64,000 bases of DNA. It comes from Tyto alba. Lineage: Eukaryota > Chordata > Aves > Strigiformes > Tytonidae. The notes beneath the pieces are model-generated. The model was not told the origin of the DNA, did not search any database, and saw only the letters and a list, made by a program, of their open reading frames with translations. Position numbers and translations under genes: made by a program. The stretch lies in assembly GCF_018691265.1 (NCBI RefSeq), contig NW_024881278.1, forward strand, positions 9,424,001 through 9,488,000, read 5' to 3'. This document shows, in pieces, positions 24,801 to 36,800 of this stretch (positions are counted from its first letter, which is position 1; the number at the start of each line of letters is the position of its first letter).

Positions 24801-27800
24801 AGAGTTGGATTGAATAATAATACGCACTCAGGATCCTTCCTGCGTTTTGTAGAAACATATCATTAACAACTCATCTTGTATAATTCTAATCATGCAAGCA
24901 TCACATACACAGTGTAATGACCAGAAGATTCATTGTTCCTAAATACTTCAGAGTTTGTCATAAACTTACACGTATGTCTTTTTATTTGATAGAAAATTAT
25001 TTGTCAGGTGCTGTTGTGAAAGTATGTGTCAGTTAATTGCAAGAATACTCAAGTGATGCAACTCTAAAAGACTTTTTTTTTTCATTTGGGAAAAGAGTAA
25101 CTTTTTTTTTTATATGAAAAAGAATTTAAGGAAAATTAGTTGCCGTTTGCAGAAAATACTGGCAGTTTATTTTAAAAGAGGAGGCTTTTATTCTTAAAGA
25201 TTAATGTTTTAGTTTGAGGGCAGTACCAGCTGGTAGCTGATGAATGACAGTTTACAGAGTGTGTTCTGTTCTGGGGGACTCTGTAGGTCAGGTTCAGGTT
25301 TGATGCTAGGCACCTGACCTAGTTTCCTTGTCCAGGATTTACTGATTTTTCATAGACTAAGGAAAGACTGCCTTGTGTCATGGAGGATATGTAGTATACC
25401 CAAGAAATTTGGCCTGTAGAAGAGAATGTGAGCATAAGACTGCTTGAAATGCATCATTTTGTTTAAATTCTCTTTAGGAAAATTAAAAATAGTATTGCTA
25501 AGCACAGAAAAATTCCTCTCAGGGAAGACCATTGCTGACATGTTCTCTTCAAGGCAGACATACAAATTAAAAAGCATTAAGATTACAACATCTTCAGGAG
25601 AAAACTGTTCTGCTGTTCTTGCCATATGCTATTCTGATTTAAAGCACTTAAGTTAAAACCTGTTTTAAAATATTTGTTTTCAAGAACTTTAATCTTACAT
25701 AAGCAACTACCTTTCCCAGACCAAGATGTAAAAAGCAGTTGTGTTTAAGAGGTCAAACATGGCAGCCATACAAAAATGACTACAAGTAACTTCCAAAGAT
25801 AAATTGGATATTGGAAAACATCAGAAAACATGCTGCCATGGTTAGATTTTTGGTATGAGTAAACAAAAGAGCTAACAAAGGAACTGCAGTGTAGGAAGGT
25901 TATACGGTATTTAAATTCCTTTGCACTGTAGATGCATTTCAACTTCTGGGGTCAAACTGATATATGAAATGATAGCCTGAAGTGTGGAGTCTCAGCCTGA
26001 ATTTTTGAGCATGTTACTGTGGTGTTAGTACAAGATGGATTAGAATTTTTTGCAGTAGTGCCCAGAGATTTTGTTTTCTGGGAGGGAGTTGTTTCATGGG
26101 AATTTAATTTTTTTTTTTCTGAACTCTGCTTGAAGCCAGTTAACACCGTTAAGTCAGTTAACAGCCAGATAGCAACACAGCAAGGCAGGTGTTGAGGCCA
26201 TGGCTGAAAGCCCATAGGTACTTTTGTGGAGAGCTCCTCGTATTGTATACTTTTCAGAGAAGGATGGTGAAGACAGTTTGTTGTGCAAACTGTTGACCTG
26301 TTGAGCTGCGTAATCTCTGTAGATATGTCAGAGAACAGGGCACGCTCGCTACTATGAAGGTTCTTTATGGCTACAACTGGTTTTGCGGGTGCAAAGACTA
26401 AGGTGATGTTGCCCACGAAGAGGATCTACATGACGCAGAGCTGATGCATCCTGTCGTTGTGTCTAGCAGATGGTTCATGGGGAATAGCAGCTTAGCTCTC
26501 CTGCAGTTACCAGTATAGGAAGTTTTGTAGGGAAAGAAGTCTGGGCTGTGATGCTGGCAGTGTATGACTCAAAAGCAGCTGCTAATGTAACAGAGGGTTT
26601 GCTCCACTTCGCTTACCGTTTCCCCTTTCTGTCTTTGAAGCAGAAGCATGTGCTTCCCATGCTGCTTGTAGTGATACCTGGTGCCTCCATTCCTCCAACC
26701 AGCTGCCAAAATCTGCCTCTTGTCAGCCTCACAACATCTACGAGTTGTTACGCACAAATCTGCTTCCTGTGCCCAGCCTGCAGACGGCCACACGCGACTG
26801 CCTGAGGCATCTCAGCCCCCTGCCCCTTTGCGAGCAAGTCCAGGGAACGTCAACACCCAGCAAACTGTGGGAGTTGGGTGGAGCACTGGCTTACTCTCCC
26901 CTCATTCCTGATTATCTTATCTGTATGGATGGTTGATCTCTTTGAAGAAGCCAGGGGATTGCCAAGAAGTTTGTCTGCTGCTCAGCTCGAATTTTAAGCA
27001 AACAGCTGACATTTGAAGGAAGACTGTTGAAAGTGACACATCTGTTGCCAGGCAGAGCTGACAATCATTTTCAGTGGTCTGACAATAATCACTGGAGAAC
27101 AAATAGATGGTCAATTCCAGCTTGATTATTCTGAGATTGACTGCCTTTAAGATGCTTCTGTGGTCGGCCTTAGGTTTTACCATGCTCCATGCAGTGGAAG
27201 GAGCTGGGGGTGGGGGTGATTCCTCTGGTTTCATGTTCTCTCTGGCCCTTTGTGATCCCCTCCATGCAGCTGGGGATCAGACAGGGTGACCAGTGCATGT
27301 AGCACTGGAGTAGTTATATGGCCAAATTGGTGAAAAGGCTGCTCTGGTGACCTTATTCAATACTGCGTAGGGCAGAGCTCTTACCTACAGTAGGTCTGTT
27401 TCATTAACAGATTAAGTCCTTGAATAGTGTTTAATAGTATGTTGAGCTTCAGGTAATCATTTCCATCACAAGTTCATATTTGAAATGGTCACATAGGGTT
27501 GTAGATCATTGTGAAACATCTACAATGTTGCCATCTATAATGAGACTCCAGGTGCTAACTCATTTTGTGTGCTGATAGGTGACTAGTGGTGTTTTCTTTC
27601 TGAGGTGGCTCTAGGCAAACCATAACAGGAAGCCCTACTGTATTTGCAGCTAGCTAAATTACTCATATTCATGGCTACTTGGTGCCTGAAAACCTTCACA
27701 GTCTCACAGTGAAGCATCTTCAGGGAATGCTGTGATTTAAAACTAAAAACTGATCCTTGCTTCATCCACTAGAAAAGTAAATTTTTCAGCTGCTACTGCA

Positions 27801-30800
27801 GGATGAAGCACGTAAGGTGGTTCTGTTCCTGATGTGGCTGCGTTCATGACTCCACAGACAACATTAGAGTCTTTGTGGCTATTTGGTGTGAAAAGAGAAA
27901 AGGCTGTAAGCTGGTCTGTTCAAATAGTAATTAAACTCTCAGTTGTGTTCAGGTGTAACTTTGGAAAGGTTTTAAAGGTGTGAAGGATAAGGGAGTTAAA
28001 AAAGCGAACACAAGACTGCCGAGCAAATATGAGCTGATTTAAGCAACTGAAATGAAAAGCTTCAGCAGAACCAGAAGGGCTAAGAAGGCTGCAAAAACTG
28101 TAGAGGCATAGTTAAACTTGCATCAGTTGTGTGTGTCTTACTCAGCAGTAACAGCTTGAATGGTTGTGTTTGGCTACCTCATTGCATTTAGCAAAGCTAA
28201 TAATGGAATAAGACTAGTAAGATTTAGCAGATACTTAAAACTGAATATATTTTGCTTCTGTTTTGATGTTGGAACTTCTTGTCCTTTAATGAAGAAGGCC
28301 CTTTGGCTCTGTTCCACTGTGAAGCACCAACAGTTATGAATCGTGATTTTAATGCAGGAAGAGGAAATCGTAAATTAAGTAATTGATAGGCTGTAACTAA
28401 ACCTGGAGTGGATTTTGTTCACTGAAGGTGTTCTCTGTTTTTTTCCTACTTGTCATACTCCTTATTTAAAAATGGCAAATTGTGTATTTCTTTCTGAACC
28501 GTATATTTCTTTCTGAACATGTATTTATTAGGGTTTTTTGACTGCTGTTTTGTACATCTTGATACAAATAACAACAAAAAAATCCATTGTGTCAGTATTT
28601 TAGAATGTCATTAGTTATTTAGAACTAACTTTAAGAAGGCACATTCATGTTTGAAACTGAATAGTTTAAGAGTGATTATTGTAGCTAGAGACTGTAACTG
28701 ATTGCTCACCAGAGATTTAGGCCTAATAGAATGGATCCTTCCACTTCTACTGCTTAGTCACTGCTTGGAAGAGAAATGCAATTTTTCTGTCTTTTTATAC
28801 TTTTAGTCAGCTTATCTGTTTTGAAGTAATTGACTATTGAACTGAATTAGTGGGTGGTTCTCTCTTTCTCTCTCCCCCTTTCTCCCCTCACCCCCACCCC
28901 CCCCCAGCCTTTACAGGTATAGAAGGCTTGCTGTGCAGAAGGCTGTTAAAAAAAAAAATGGCTAAGTACATCATCTTTAGTTTGGGTTTGTAGCCAGAGC
29001 CTTTCCATAGATCAATTGCTTGATTTTTCTTTAAAACCTAAACAGGAATCCATGTGATGAAAAAATCTATTTAAATTTGATTCTTTTAATGGATGACTTG
29101 AAATCTTGCCATGGCTTGTCAGAATTTTGGGTGTTATTTTAAAAAGAAAAATATTTCACTTAAATATTCTGGGATTTGTTTCTTAAACTGCCATGTGCGT
29201 ACACCCGCTCTGAATACCGTGCATGATAGGGGTGTGCAGCTTTTTATTCCCTGTGGAGGCTGGTAGTTATTTTTTTCATTAGTAAGTGTCAGTCCAAAAG
29301 CATGTTTCCTGCTACTGAGTAGATGACTGGAATACCTGAGTGGTCTGAATTCCAGAGGTCAAATTGCAGAGTTTTGGGTGGCTGATCCAGTTACTGGCTA
29401 ATTTGGGGCGCCTAAACTGGGGCATGGGTCCTCTGTTGCAAGGTCAACACAAACAGCCCAAAACCCTGGGCTGTTTGCTGGGGTGGCCAAGCAACAGGGC
29501 ATGATTTCACATTGGGGCTGATGGGATCTAGTGACTTGCTGAAAGGGGCAGATGTACTCCCAGCCTGGTTCTGCCCTCTGTTTCCCGATGTCTGCTCTGG
29601 AGCTTGCCTGACCCCCTGAGAAATTAGGTTCAGGTCATTAAGCAAACGGAAAACTAACCAACATACAAAGTGAAAAAGTCTTCCAACCTTTTAGCAAGTT
29701 GAACCATCTGACAGGGCTAGATGAACGACCAAACCAGTGCAAGGGAAGAAGTGGAACCTCCCTGTTTGGGGGCAGCACACCATAGCATGAAGCTCCCGCT
29801 CCATCAGATCAGTGAGGATTGCAGCTGTATTGCTTTTCAGAGGATTACAAGAATAAATGTATTAAGGATGATGATGCTAAGTCAGTAGAGGCTTTAAAAG
29901 AGAAAAAACAACGCGGTGTGATCTGCAAGATGCAGTCAGCTAGAGCCTGGTACTGCTCTCTGAGCACCCAGGCCAAAGCTTCCCTCTAAGGTGATGGGTG
30001 CCGCTGCCCGTAACCACCATCAGATGCGTGTGACGACGCAATGCTTTCCCAGTAAGACCCATCCAACAGCAGCGGCACGTGTGTTTTTCACCATGTAAAG
30101 TCAATGTCGGGGGCTGGATTCATCCCTTATGCAGCAGGAGGAATGAATTTACCTGTGTCTAGCAGGGCACACGGCTCTTTTTTGGAGGTGCTGTTCCGTG
30201 GGGGGCGGCGGGTGCTGCAGTGAGGTGCGAGGCTGCTCCGTCAGGACGACGCGGGTTCTTCCTGCTGCCCTTTCTCACGGTCAGGAAGGCATTGCTCACA
30301 TCTCACAGCAGTGACTCAGGGGGGGTTTGACAGTCAGCAGGTGGAAGGTCTTTGTAAACTGTAATGCCAGTGGTATGGTATGTCTGGGAGCTCTGACCTT
30401 GACAGAAAGGAGCCTGTGGTATGGATATAATGTATGGTAATTCATTCTCACTTAAGGTATAGTTAATGGAGTTGGCCTATTGTAAGCGGAGTCTGAAATG
30501 GTTTTGAATTCATCAGAATAGTGCTGCGCAGCAAAGGAGCGTGTGAATTTGAGGTAGAGGAAAACTTCCAATAAAACTGTATAAGGAAATGTTGCCCACA
30601 ATTTGAAAGCGCTGCTGTACTGAGCACACACTAATGCTAGTGGGACTCAGGGTCATGTCTTGTGGGTGAGTATGAAGACTGTTCCAACTTGGACTGGAAA
30701 TCTGTTTACTTCGTCTGCTAGGGTTTTTGTTGGTTTGCTCTGAGGTGCTGGGAAGAGGGGAGGTGTGGGGGGGCGGTAGTGGAGATGGCATCACCGCAAA

Positions 30801-33800
30801 CCTTTTCATTAGGTTTCACTACAGGCAGGAGAAGAGGGAACACTGCCAGGGCTTATATATACTGTCACAGTGTGGTATGTTAGGCAAACTTGATGAAGTT
30901 GCTGCAAAGAATGTCCAACACAGGGTGCTTTGCAAACTTCATATTTGGTTTCTGTTCAACAAACATTTCCAGATATCTGGCTAGCAAACGCTGTATTTCT
31001 CAGGATACAGCCCAAGTGCTAATCTTGCCCACTTTAAAATGAGTTCTTGCCCCTGTGTCCAAAATTAGGATTGTGTTCCACCTGAGTTGGTGTTACAAGG
31101 TAGTTCTCTTAATTGAATTGCTCTGTTCAAGTGCAGTCCAAGACCTAATGTGAAAAGCAGCCACTCATTTTCTTCTTGCTTTGTTACTTTTCATCCACCA
31201 CAATATTGTAATGCTGGCTTAGTGTCCCTTCTGAAATAATTCTTGCAGATGGAACTCTTCTAATTATGTTTTTTCTTTTTATGTGAGAAAGTATATGCTA
31301 CAAATGATCAAATCATTTAGTTCTTTCAAGCTGTTGTATAATATTTTCAGGGTGCAGATCTAATATATTTGAATAAATAAGCTAGCCAAACTAGAAGGCT
31401 TTGTACTGGCACAAAACAGGAATTATTCTTCCTCTGAGAACGATAAGTGGCTCTGACACTTTTTCCTTTGCAGGGGGAAGTCCAAATAGGATGCTATTTA
31501 AAAAAAAAAAAAAAAGTTTGTAATCTCTGGTGACTAAACTTGCCCAAGCTTCTTTTCCACGCCTCTTCCACTCATTTGACGTCATACTATTTTTATCCCT
31601 TTCTAGCTCATTGACACAATTGCCTCAGAAATCGGAGAACTGAAACAGGAGATGGTACAGACCGATCTCACGGTGGAAGATGAATCTGCTGATTTGCGAA
31701 GGTGATAAAAATGTTTATTTTCATAGTTCCTGGAGGTATACCATGACAAGAATGTTTTCATTGTGCTCTCTTCTTGAGTGGTTTATGTCCTAGCACTTTT
31801 CATCATAGCAACATAAGGGGTGTAGATAATCTTGCTCACGATTCAAGGAATTTCTCTTTGTGCAGGAGGAATGCCCAGAGATTCAGTTGTTCTGTGTATT
31901 TGCCTTAATATCTTCTAAAAGCAAATTAACTTCACTTCTACTTCATTGTTATAAACCTTGGATACTAATGACTGTCTAAAGCAGGAAGCTACTAATGTTG
32001 TTCCCATTGTCTATGTCAATGAGCTTTGCTTTCACGCTGTAAAGGCTAAAAATGTCCGTTGCTTCAAGTAGCTCTCTGAGGATTCAACATATAATAACAT
32101 GATTTATTTACGTTCTCAGGTTAGGGAGTAAAATATTGACTGTTATGAGTTGATGCTTATATGGGCTTTGTATATAAGTTCATTTATATGTGAGTATCTT
32201 GCAAAAAAAAAAAAAAAAAAAAATCATATGGTGGGGACACTTCCTTAACCTTAAAATTGGGACACACATTACAGTGTAGGTAAAAGTTTGGGCTTCTTAA
32301 AAAAGATCATGCCACATAGGTGTGGGCTGTGGAAATTTGTAATGTTAAACTTGTACCTCTAAGTGGGCATAGTGGGACCACAGCATTTTGGTTTTGCTAT
32401 GGCTGTTGTGCTTGATTGGTAATGTCTGTTAAATTGACATCTAGAGGATTTTCAATAATTTAATCATTGCGTTAACAGGAGAACACATTTTTTCCTTACT
32501 GTTGAAATATTTGTTGTAAGAGAAAAGCAACCAACACAGGTGTTCTCTTTTATCCGACTGCACGGTCTGGGCCACCTCTGGAGCTGGTGAGCTTTGTTCT
32601 TCAAGGCAGTGAGTTAATGAAGTGGATAGTAGTTTGTTATTTAGAATTACATCCATGTTTTTTAGCTTTTTTTTTTGTCTTTCTATAAATACTTTTGAAA
32701 TGTGTTAAAACTTTCTACAATATATATTTAAGTAGAAGATCCAGCAGCACCTTTGTTGCCCAAGTGGTAAAGAACATAAGACAGCTGAACTAATTAAAGT
32801 CCTTTGGACTTTAGACTTCAGGCTATGCCCCTGGTTGCACGCTATTCAAGTTTTAAAGCTTTTTGAAAGCAGAGTTCTTTTACAGGGGCAGAAAGGATAC
32901 TTTCTCCATTTCGGTAGATTCAGCTAATGAATTTCAACAATCATTAGCTAATTTTCAGTTAAGAAAAGGCCTCTTGTATCTTTGAATACACCATGTGCAT
33001 GAAAGACTAAGATCTACTGGTTCTAAAGTCTTGGTGGAAACACTTAGCTGAAAACAATTAAATCTCCCCATTTTAGAGATACAGGGGATTTATTTACTTC
33101 TGGTTTTTTTTTAAAGGGTTTAAAAATGAATTTGTTAATTTTGAGTGCAAAATATATTTTGATTAAAATATCTAAGTAAAGCTAACATAAAAAAATTAAT
33201 AATTCAGTTTCCATGACTAGGTAACTGAATTCAATTTCATATTGAAATAATAACCATCCACTAAAAAATAGAAATGAATTATTTTCTGTCATTTTTAAGA
33301 TGATAATTATAAAAAAGGAAATTGAATAATGAAGTAAGGTCAATTTTTATATGACTACATAATTTTGAACTGCGTGCTTCTATGTAAGGAAGTTGTATCA
33401 GAGTTGATATAAATTATATAATTAGTTGTGCACTGATATCTTTTGTTTATGTAGAACTACAGAGCACGATTATAGTACTTTTAACTAAGCTTTTCCAAAG
33501 TTGTTATTCAAACTAGATTTCCCACAAGGATGTGTTTACTATCATAACTTTATTTCTTTATAGTTAATTTAAAACTTTGTAATTAGTGCAAGTTGCTTTT
33601 ATTGTATGTCCTGCTGTTCAGAAGTTCGTATCTTGATGTGGCATTTGGATTTGCATCTAGAGAAAACTGAGCTAAAAGCAACCTCTATTTTACTTGCTCA
33701 TTTTTCACCTTCTCTTCACCTAGAACAGTTTTAGAAAGGCAACAGTTGCAAGAAAACACATGAAATCATATGTCTGTAACTTTAGTGTTGTGGTGTGTGT

Positions 33801-36800
33801 GTTTTGTTAGTGGTTTTTTGTTTTTGTTTTTTTTTTTTTTTTTGTGTTGTTGTAGATTTTATTTGGTGATTGTGTGGTGACTTTAGGATTTATACTGCTC
33901 CCCCCAGTTACATTTTGGACTTCTCTGCCCTTTTTATATCTATGGCCCAGGTAATACTGCGAATGATTCAAATAACTGGGCCTACAACTTTGGCCTGTAT
34001 GCATGTAAAAGCCAGGCAAAAAAAGGACACTTGTAAAAATGTGTTTTAAGTGAGCTGCTCACACCATCTGTTTCAATATTCCATGGGATTTGATGCCTGG
34101 ACTTTTTCCCAGTGCAGACACATATCTCAATAATGCAAATGAGTGGAGTTTGTCAGAAAAGGGCATAAATGGGATAAATTTCTGACCTGATCTGTACTGG
34201 TGACCTGCGAAAGGGTAAATGGTGAGCTTCTGCATGCAGTGGCAGCCCAAGTCCACGTAGGATGGGGGAGCACACGTGACATGGCTGTTGGCATCCAGAT
34301 GGTCTTTGAGGAGGCGCTTGGCCTCCCTCGAGGGCCCTAGGACCCCTGTGTGTCTGTTGTCTTTGTGAATGGCCCTGAGGAGAAAAACCTTGCTGCTGTC
34401 CCTCTGTAGGGAAGGCTGTAAAGCCACAGCCTTCCTGGAGCGTTTGGTGCCTGTGAAATGGTTCAGGGATGCTTTGCTAGTGGTGGCAGCTGCTGCAGCT
34501 TGTTTCCTTCCTGCTGTCTTACCATGACAGAAACAAGGGCAGAACTTTGATCCCTCCCTCATGTTTTGCACTGGATAGCCCTCATGCCTGTGTCTTCTAC
34601 ATTTTTTGCACAGCAGTTAAGTAGAGTCGTCTCTTGTGTTTTGCATGGTGAATTGCTTCTGTTAGTATTGACAGGTGGGCAAGTCTCTAACAACCTTTTC
34701 CCCAGCAACTTTGTCCTGTCCCTTCAGCTGTAATGGGATGGAGAAGAAGGTGACAGTCCAGCTGCTGAGGAATGGAAGTAATGCTTATCAGAGGCTTTAC
34801 ACCCTCTCCCAATTGATGCTTGATATGACTGTATAGGCTAGACTGGTGTGATTAAGGTCTGCTGGATTGCAGGATTTACAGAAAGCCAGGGACTTTTGCA
34901 GTGGGGAGTCAAACTGCATTAAGTGTGGGGAGCCTTTGGTGGGACTGCAACGAGTTTCAGTCATCTGCAATTTTAGAAAGTTTCACTTTACCTGCCTGTT
35001 GCTATTCTCTTTTTACCCTTGTTACTGGGAAAGAAACAAGAGGACTATTCCTCACTGCTGAGCCAACAGTGAAATGGGAAAGCAATTAATCTGGACAGAG
35101 AGCTGTGTTTTGTAAACCTTTGCACCACGCCAAAGAATTGGCAGCAAGGCTTGTTAAGTTGCATCGCTGGGAAGATGCTGAGCATCCTACTGCCATGAGC
35201 AGAGAGCAGAACGCCCCTCCTCTCACTCCCCCTCCCCTTGGGTAATGTTATCCTGTTGTGCAAGTACCCTAAAACCAGAGGCCAATCCAGGCAAAAAAAA
35301 TAGAGTGAGGAAATGTCGACACACTCAAGCGCAAGCTAGAGTCCTTTTTTTCATTGTAGTATCAAACCTGGTCTCTCGCTATGACCCTCCTCCTGCCTAG
35401 TGAGTGTATCTGGGATGATTGGCTAAACCCACGGTTGCTTTTTTGTTCAGGCTGATAACCAGCCTTCTCCATAGTGTGAGAGTCTGAATCCCTCAAATGC
35501 TGATGGTCACCTAGTTCCTTCCTACAACTCCTCTCAGGCCCTCAGAAGGGTAAGTTCTTCCAGAAAGGGATGTCCGTGCAAATCCTACAGCAACGGGTTT
35601 AATTTAATTCAACATAGCAAACCCATGGAGCAGTGTTGGGTCATCCTGATAGGATGTGCACACAAGCTAGATGCACCTTCACTGTGTCCGTAATCCCAAA
35701 GAGAGAAAAGTCTATTCCTCAGGCCAGTGTTGGTCAATGTAGGAGGTTGGGGAGATTGGTGCTAGTTTCGGATCAGCTCATTGTTCCACGTTCCACAAAA
35801 AAAATAGGAGAAATGTTAGAAGTTTAGGTTTTATAAGGTTAGAGCAGGTAGGATTTGAGAGACCAAAAGAAAATTGCTGTAGCAATCAGGAGGGCAGAAG
35901 CATTTACTTTGTAGATATGATTAAGGTGTATTTTACAGCCCTGTGGGTATAAGGGAGAGTATCATCCTGGTTACAGGCTTCAACCTGTTCTTTGTCCTTT
36001 TTACTGTGAGCTAAGTCTAATCAGGATGCATCACAGCATTGTTTATCTTGGCAGCTACCTCTGTTTACTCTCCACATGGTCATGGCTTTTCCCAAATCTA
36101 AGGAAACTTTCATGAATCATGAATTTTCTTTAATTCATTGTGAGTTGTATAGGAACTCCTCTCCCACTGGAGAGGAACCAGTGTAGTAACCCTGCGTTAA
36201 AGTAGGCCATACACGGTGAATTTGTGTTTTGATACTGAGTTTAATGTGATTTAGTCAGATTGTCTTTTATTGGGAGTCACTGTAAAAACAAAACAAAACC
36301 CCTCAAACAACAAAACCCCTCAAAAAAGACAAACCCAAACAAAAACCCCCAAAAGTAAAACCAGGAGAGAAATTTAATTTCGTTGCATAAATATACAGCA
36401 TATTTTGCTAGCGTTTAGATTACAGCAACTTCTTAATCTGTACACTTAAATTAATCGGGGGATAATAAGGAATTCAAATGGTCGTTCTTTCCATGCTGTT
36501 GTTTCCAAAGAAGTTACATACACATCCCAGTACCAAATAATTTTACAGCCTAAGACATGACAAATTTCAAGAACTCCCACGTGTCAGAGTTTGACTGTAT
36601 GTTTAGTGCCCAGACGATTAATTAAAATAATTTTAAAAATAAAAAACAAATCCAGACTATGATGCTCAGTAGTGCTAGACCATTGCAAACAGGCTGTCAA
36701 AACAGACTGATGGACTTTTGACTGTGTTTACCTCCTGGACCTTGGGAAATAGTTTCTCATAGGCTGTATGCGGTTTGCCGGACGTGGTTTTTCCAAGCTA

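Larger units (their letters stand above)
18886..31606 (+). other. RIN2: RIN2 intron after coding exon 1 (12.7 kb, phase 0)
   Basis: GT-AG intron with donor GTAAAA and acceptor TTCTAG. It contains a MIR-like SINE relic (about 22825-23095), a possible second SINE-like piece near 22330-22430, a pyrimidine tract with an AG and nearby GT (28861-28918), a 19-bp tandem duplication (28482-28519), a CpG-rich patch (30001-30300) and A16 (31500-31515). The longest open frame, 178 codons at 22080-22616 on the plus strand, shows no family resemblance and overlaps the SINE-like piece. I see no additional RIN2 coding exon with conserved sequence. Confidence 0.85.

Noticed and set aside
26000..26416. Minus-strand open frame of about 154 codons
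   Set aside because: No domain, no conservation signal visible, and homopolymer-driven Lys run. Treated as chance.
34059..34571. Minus-strand open frame of 170 codons inside the second coding intron
   Set aside because: No recognisable domain, low-complexity Ala/Thr patch, no splice or promoter context. Length is within chance for 64 kb searched in six frames.
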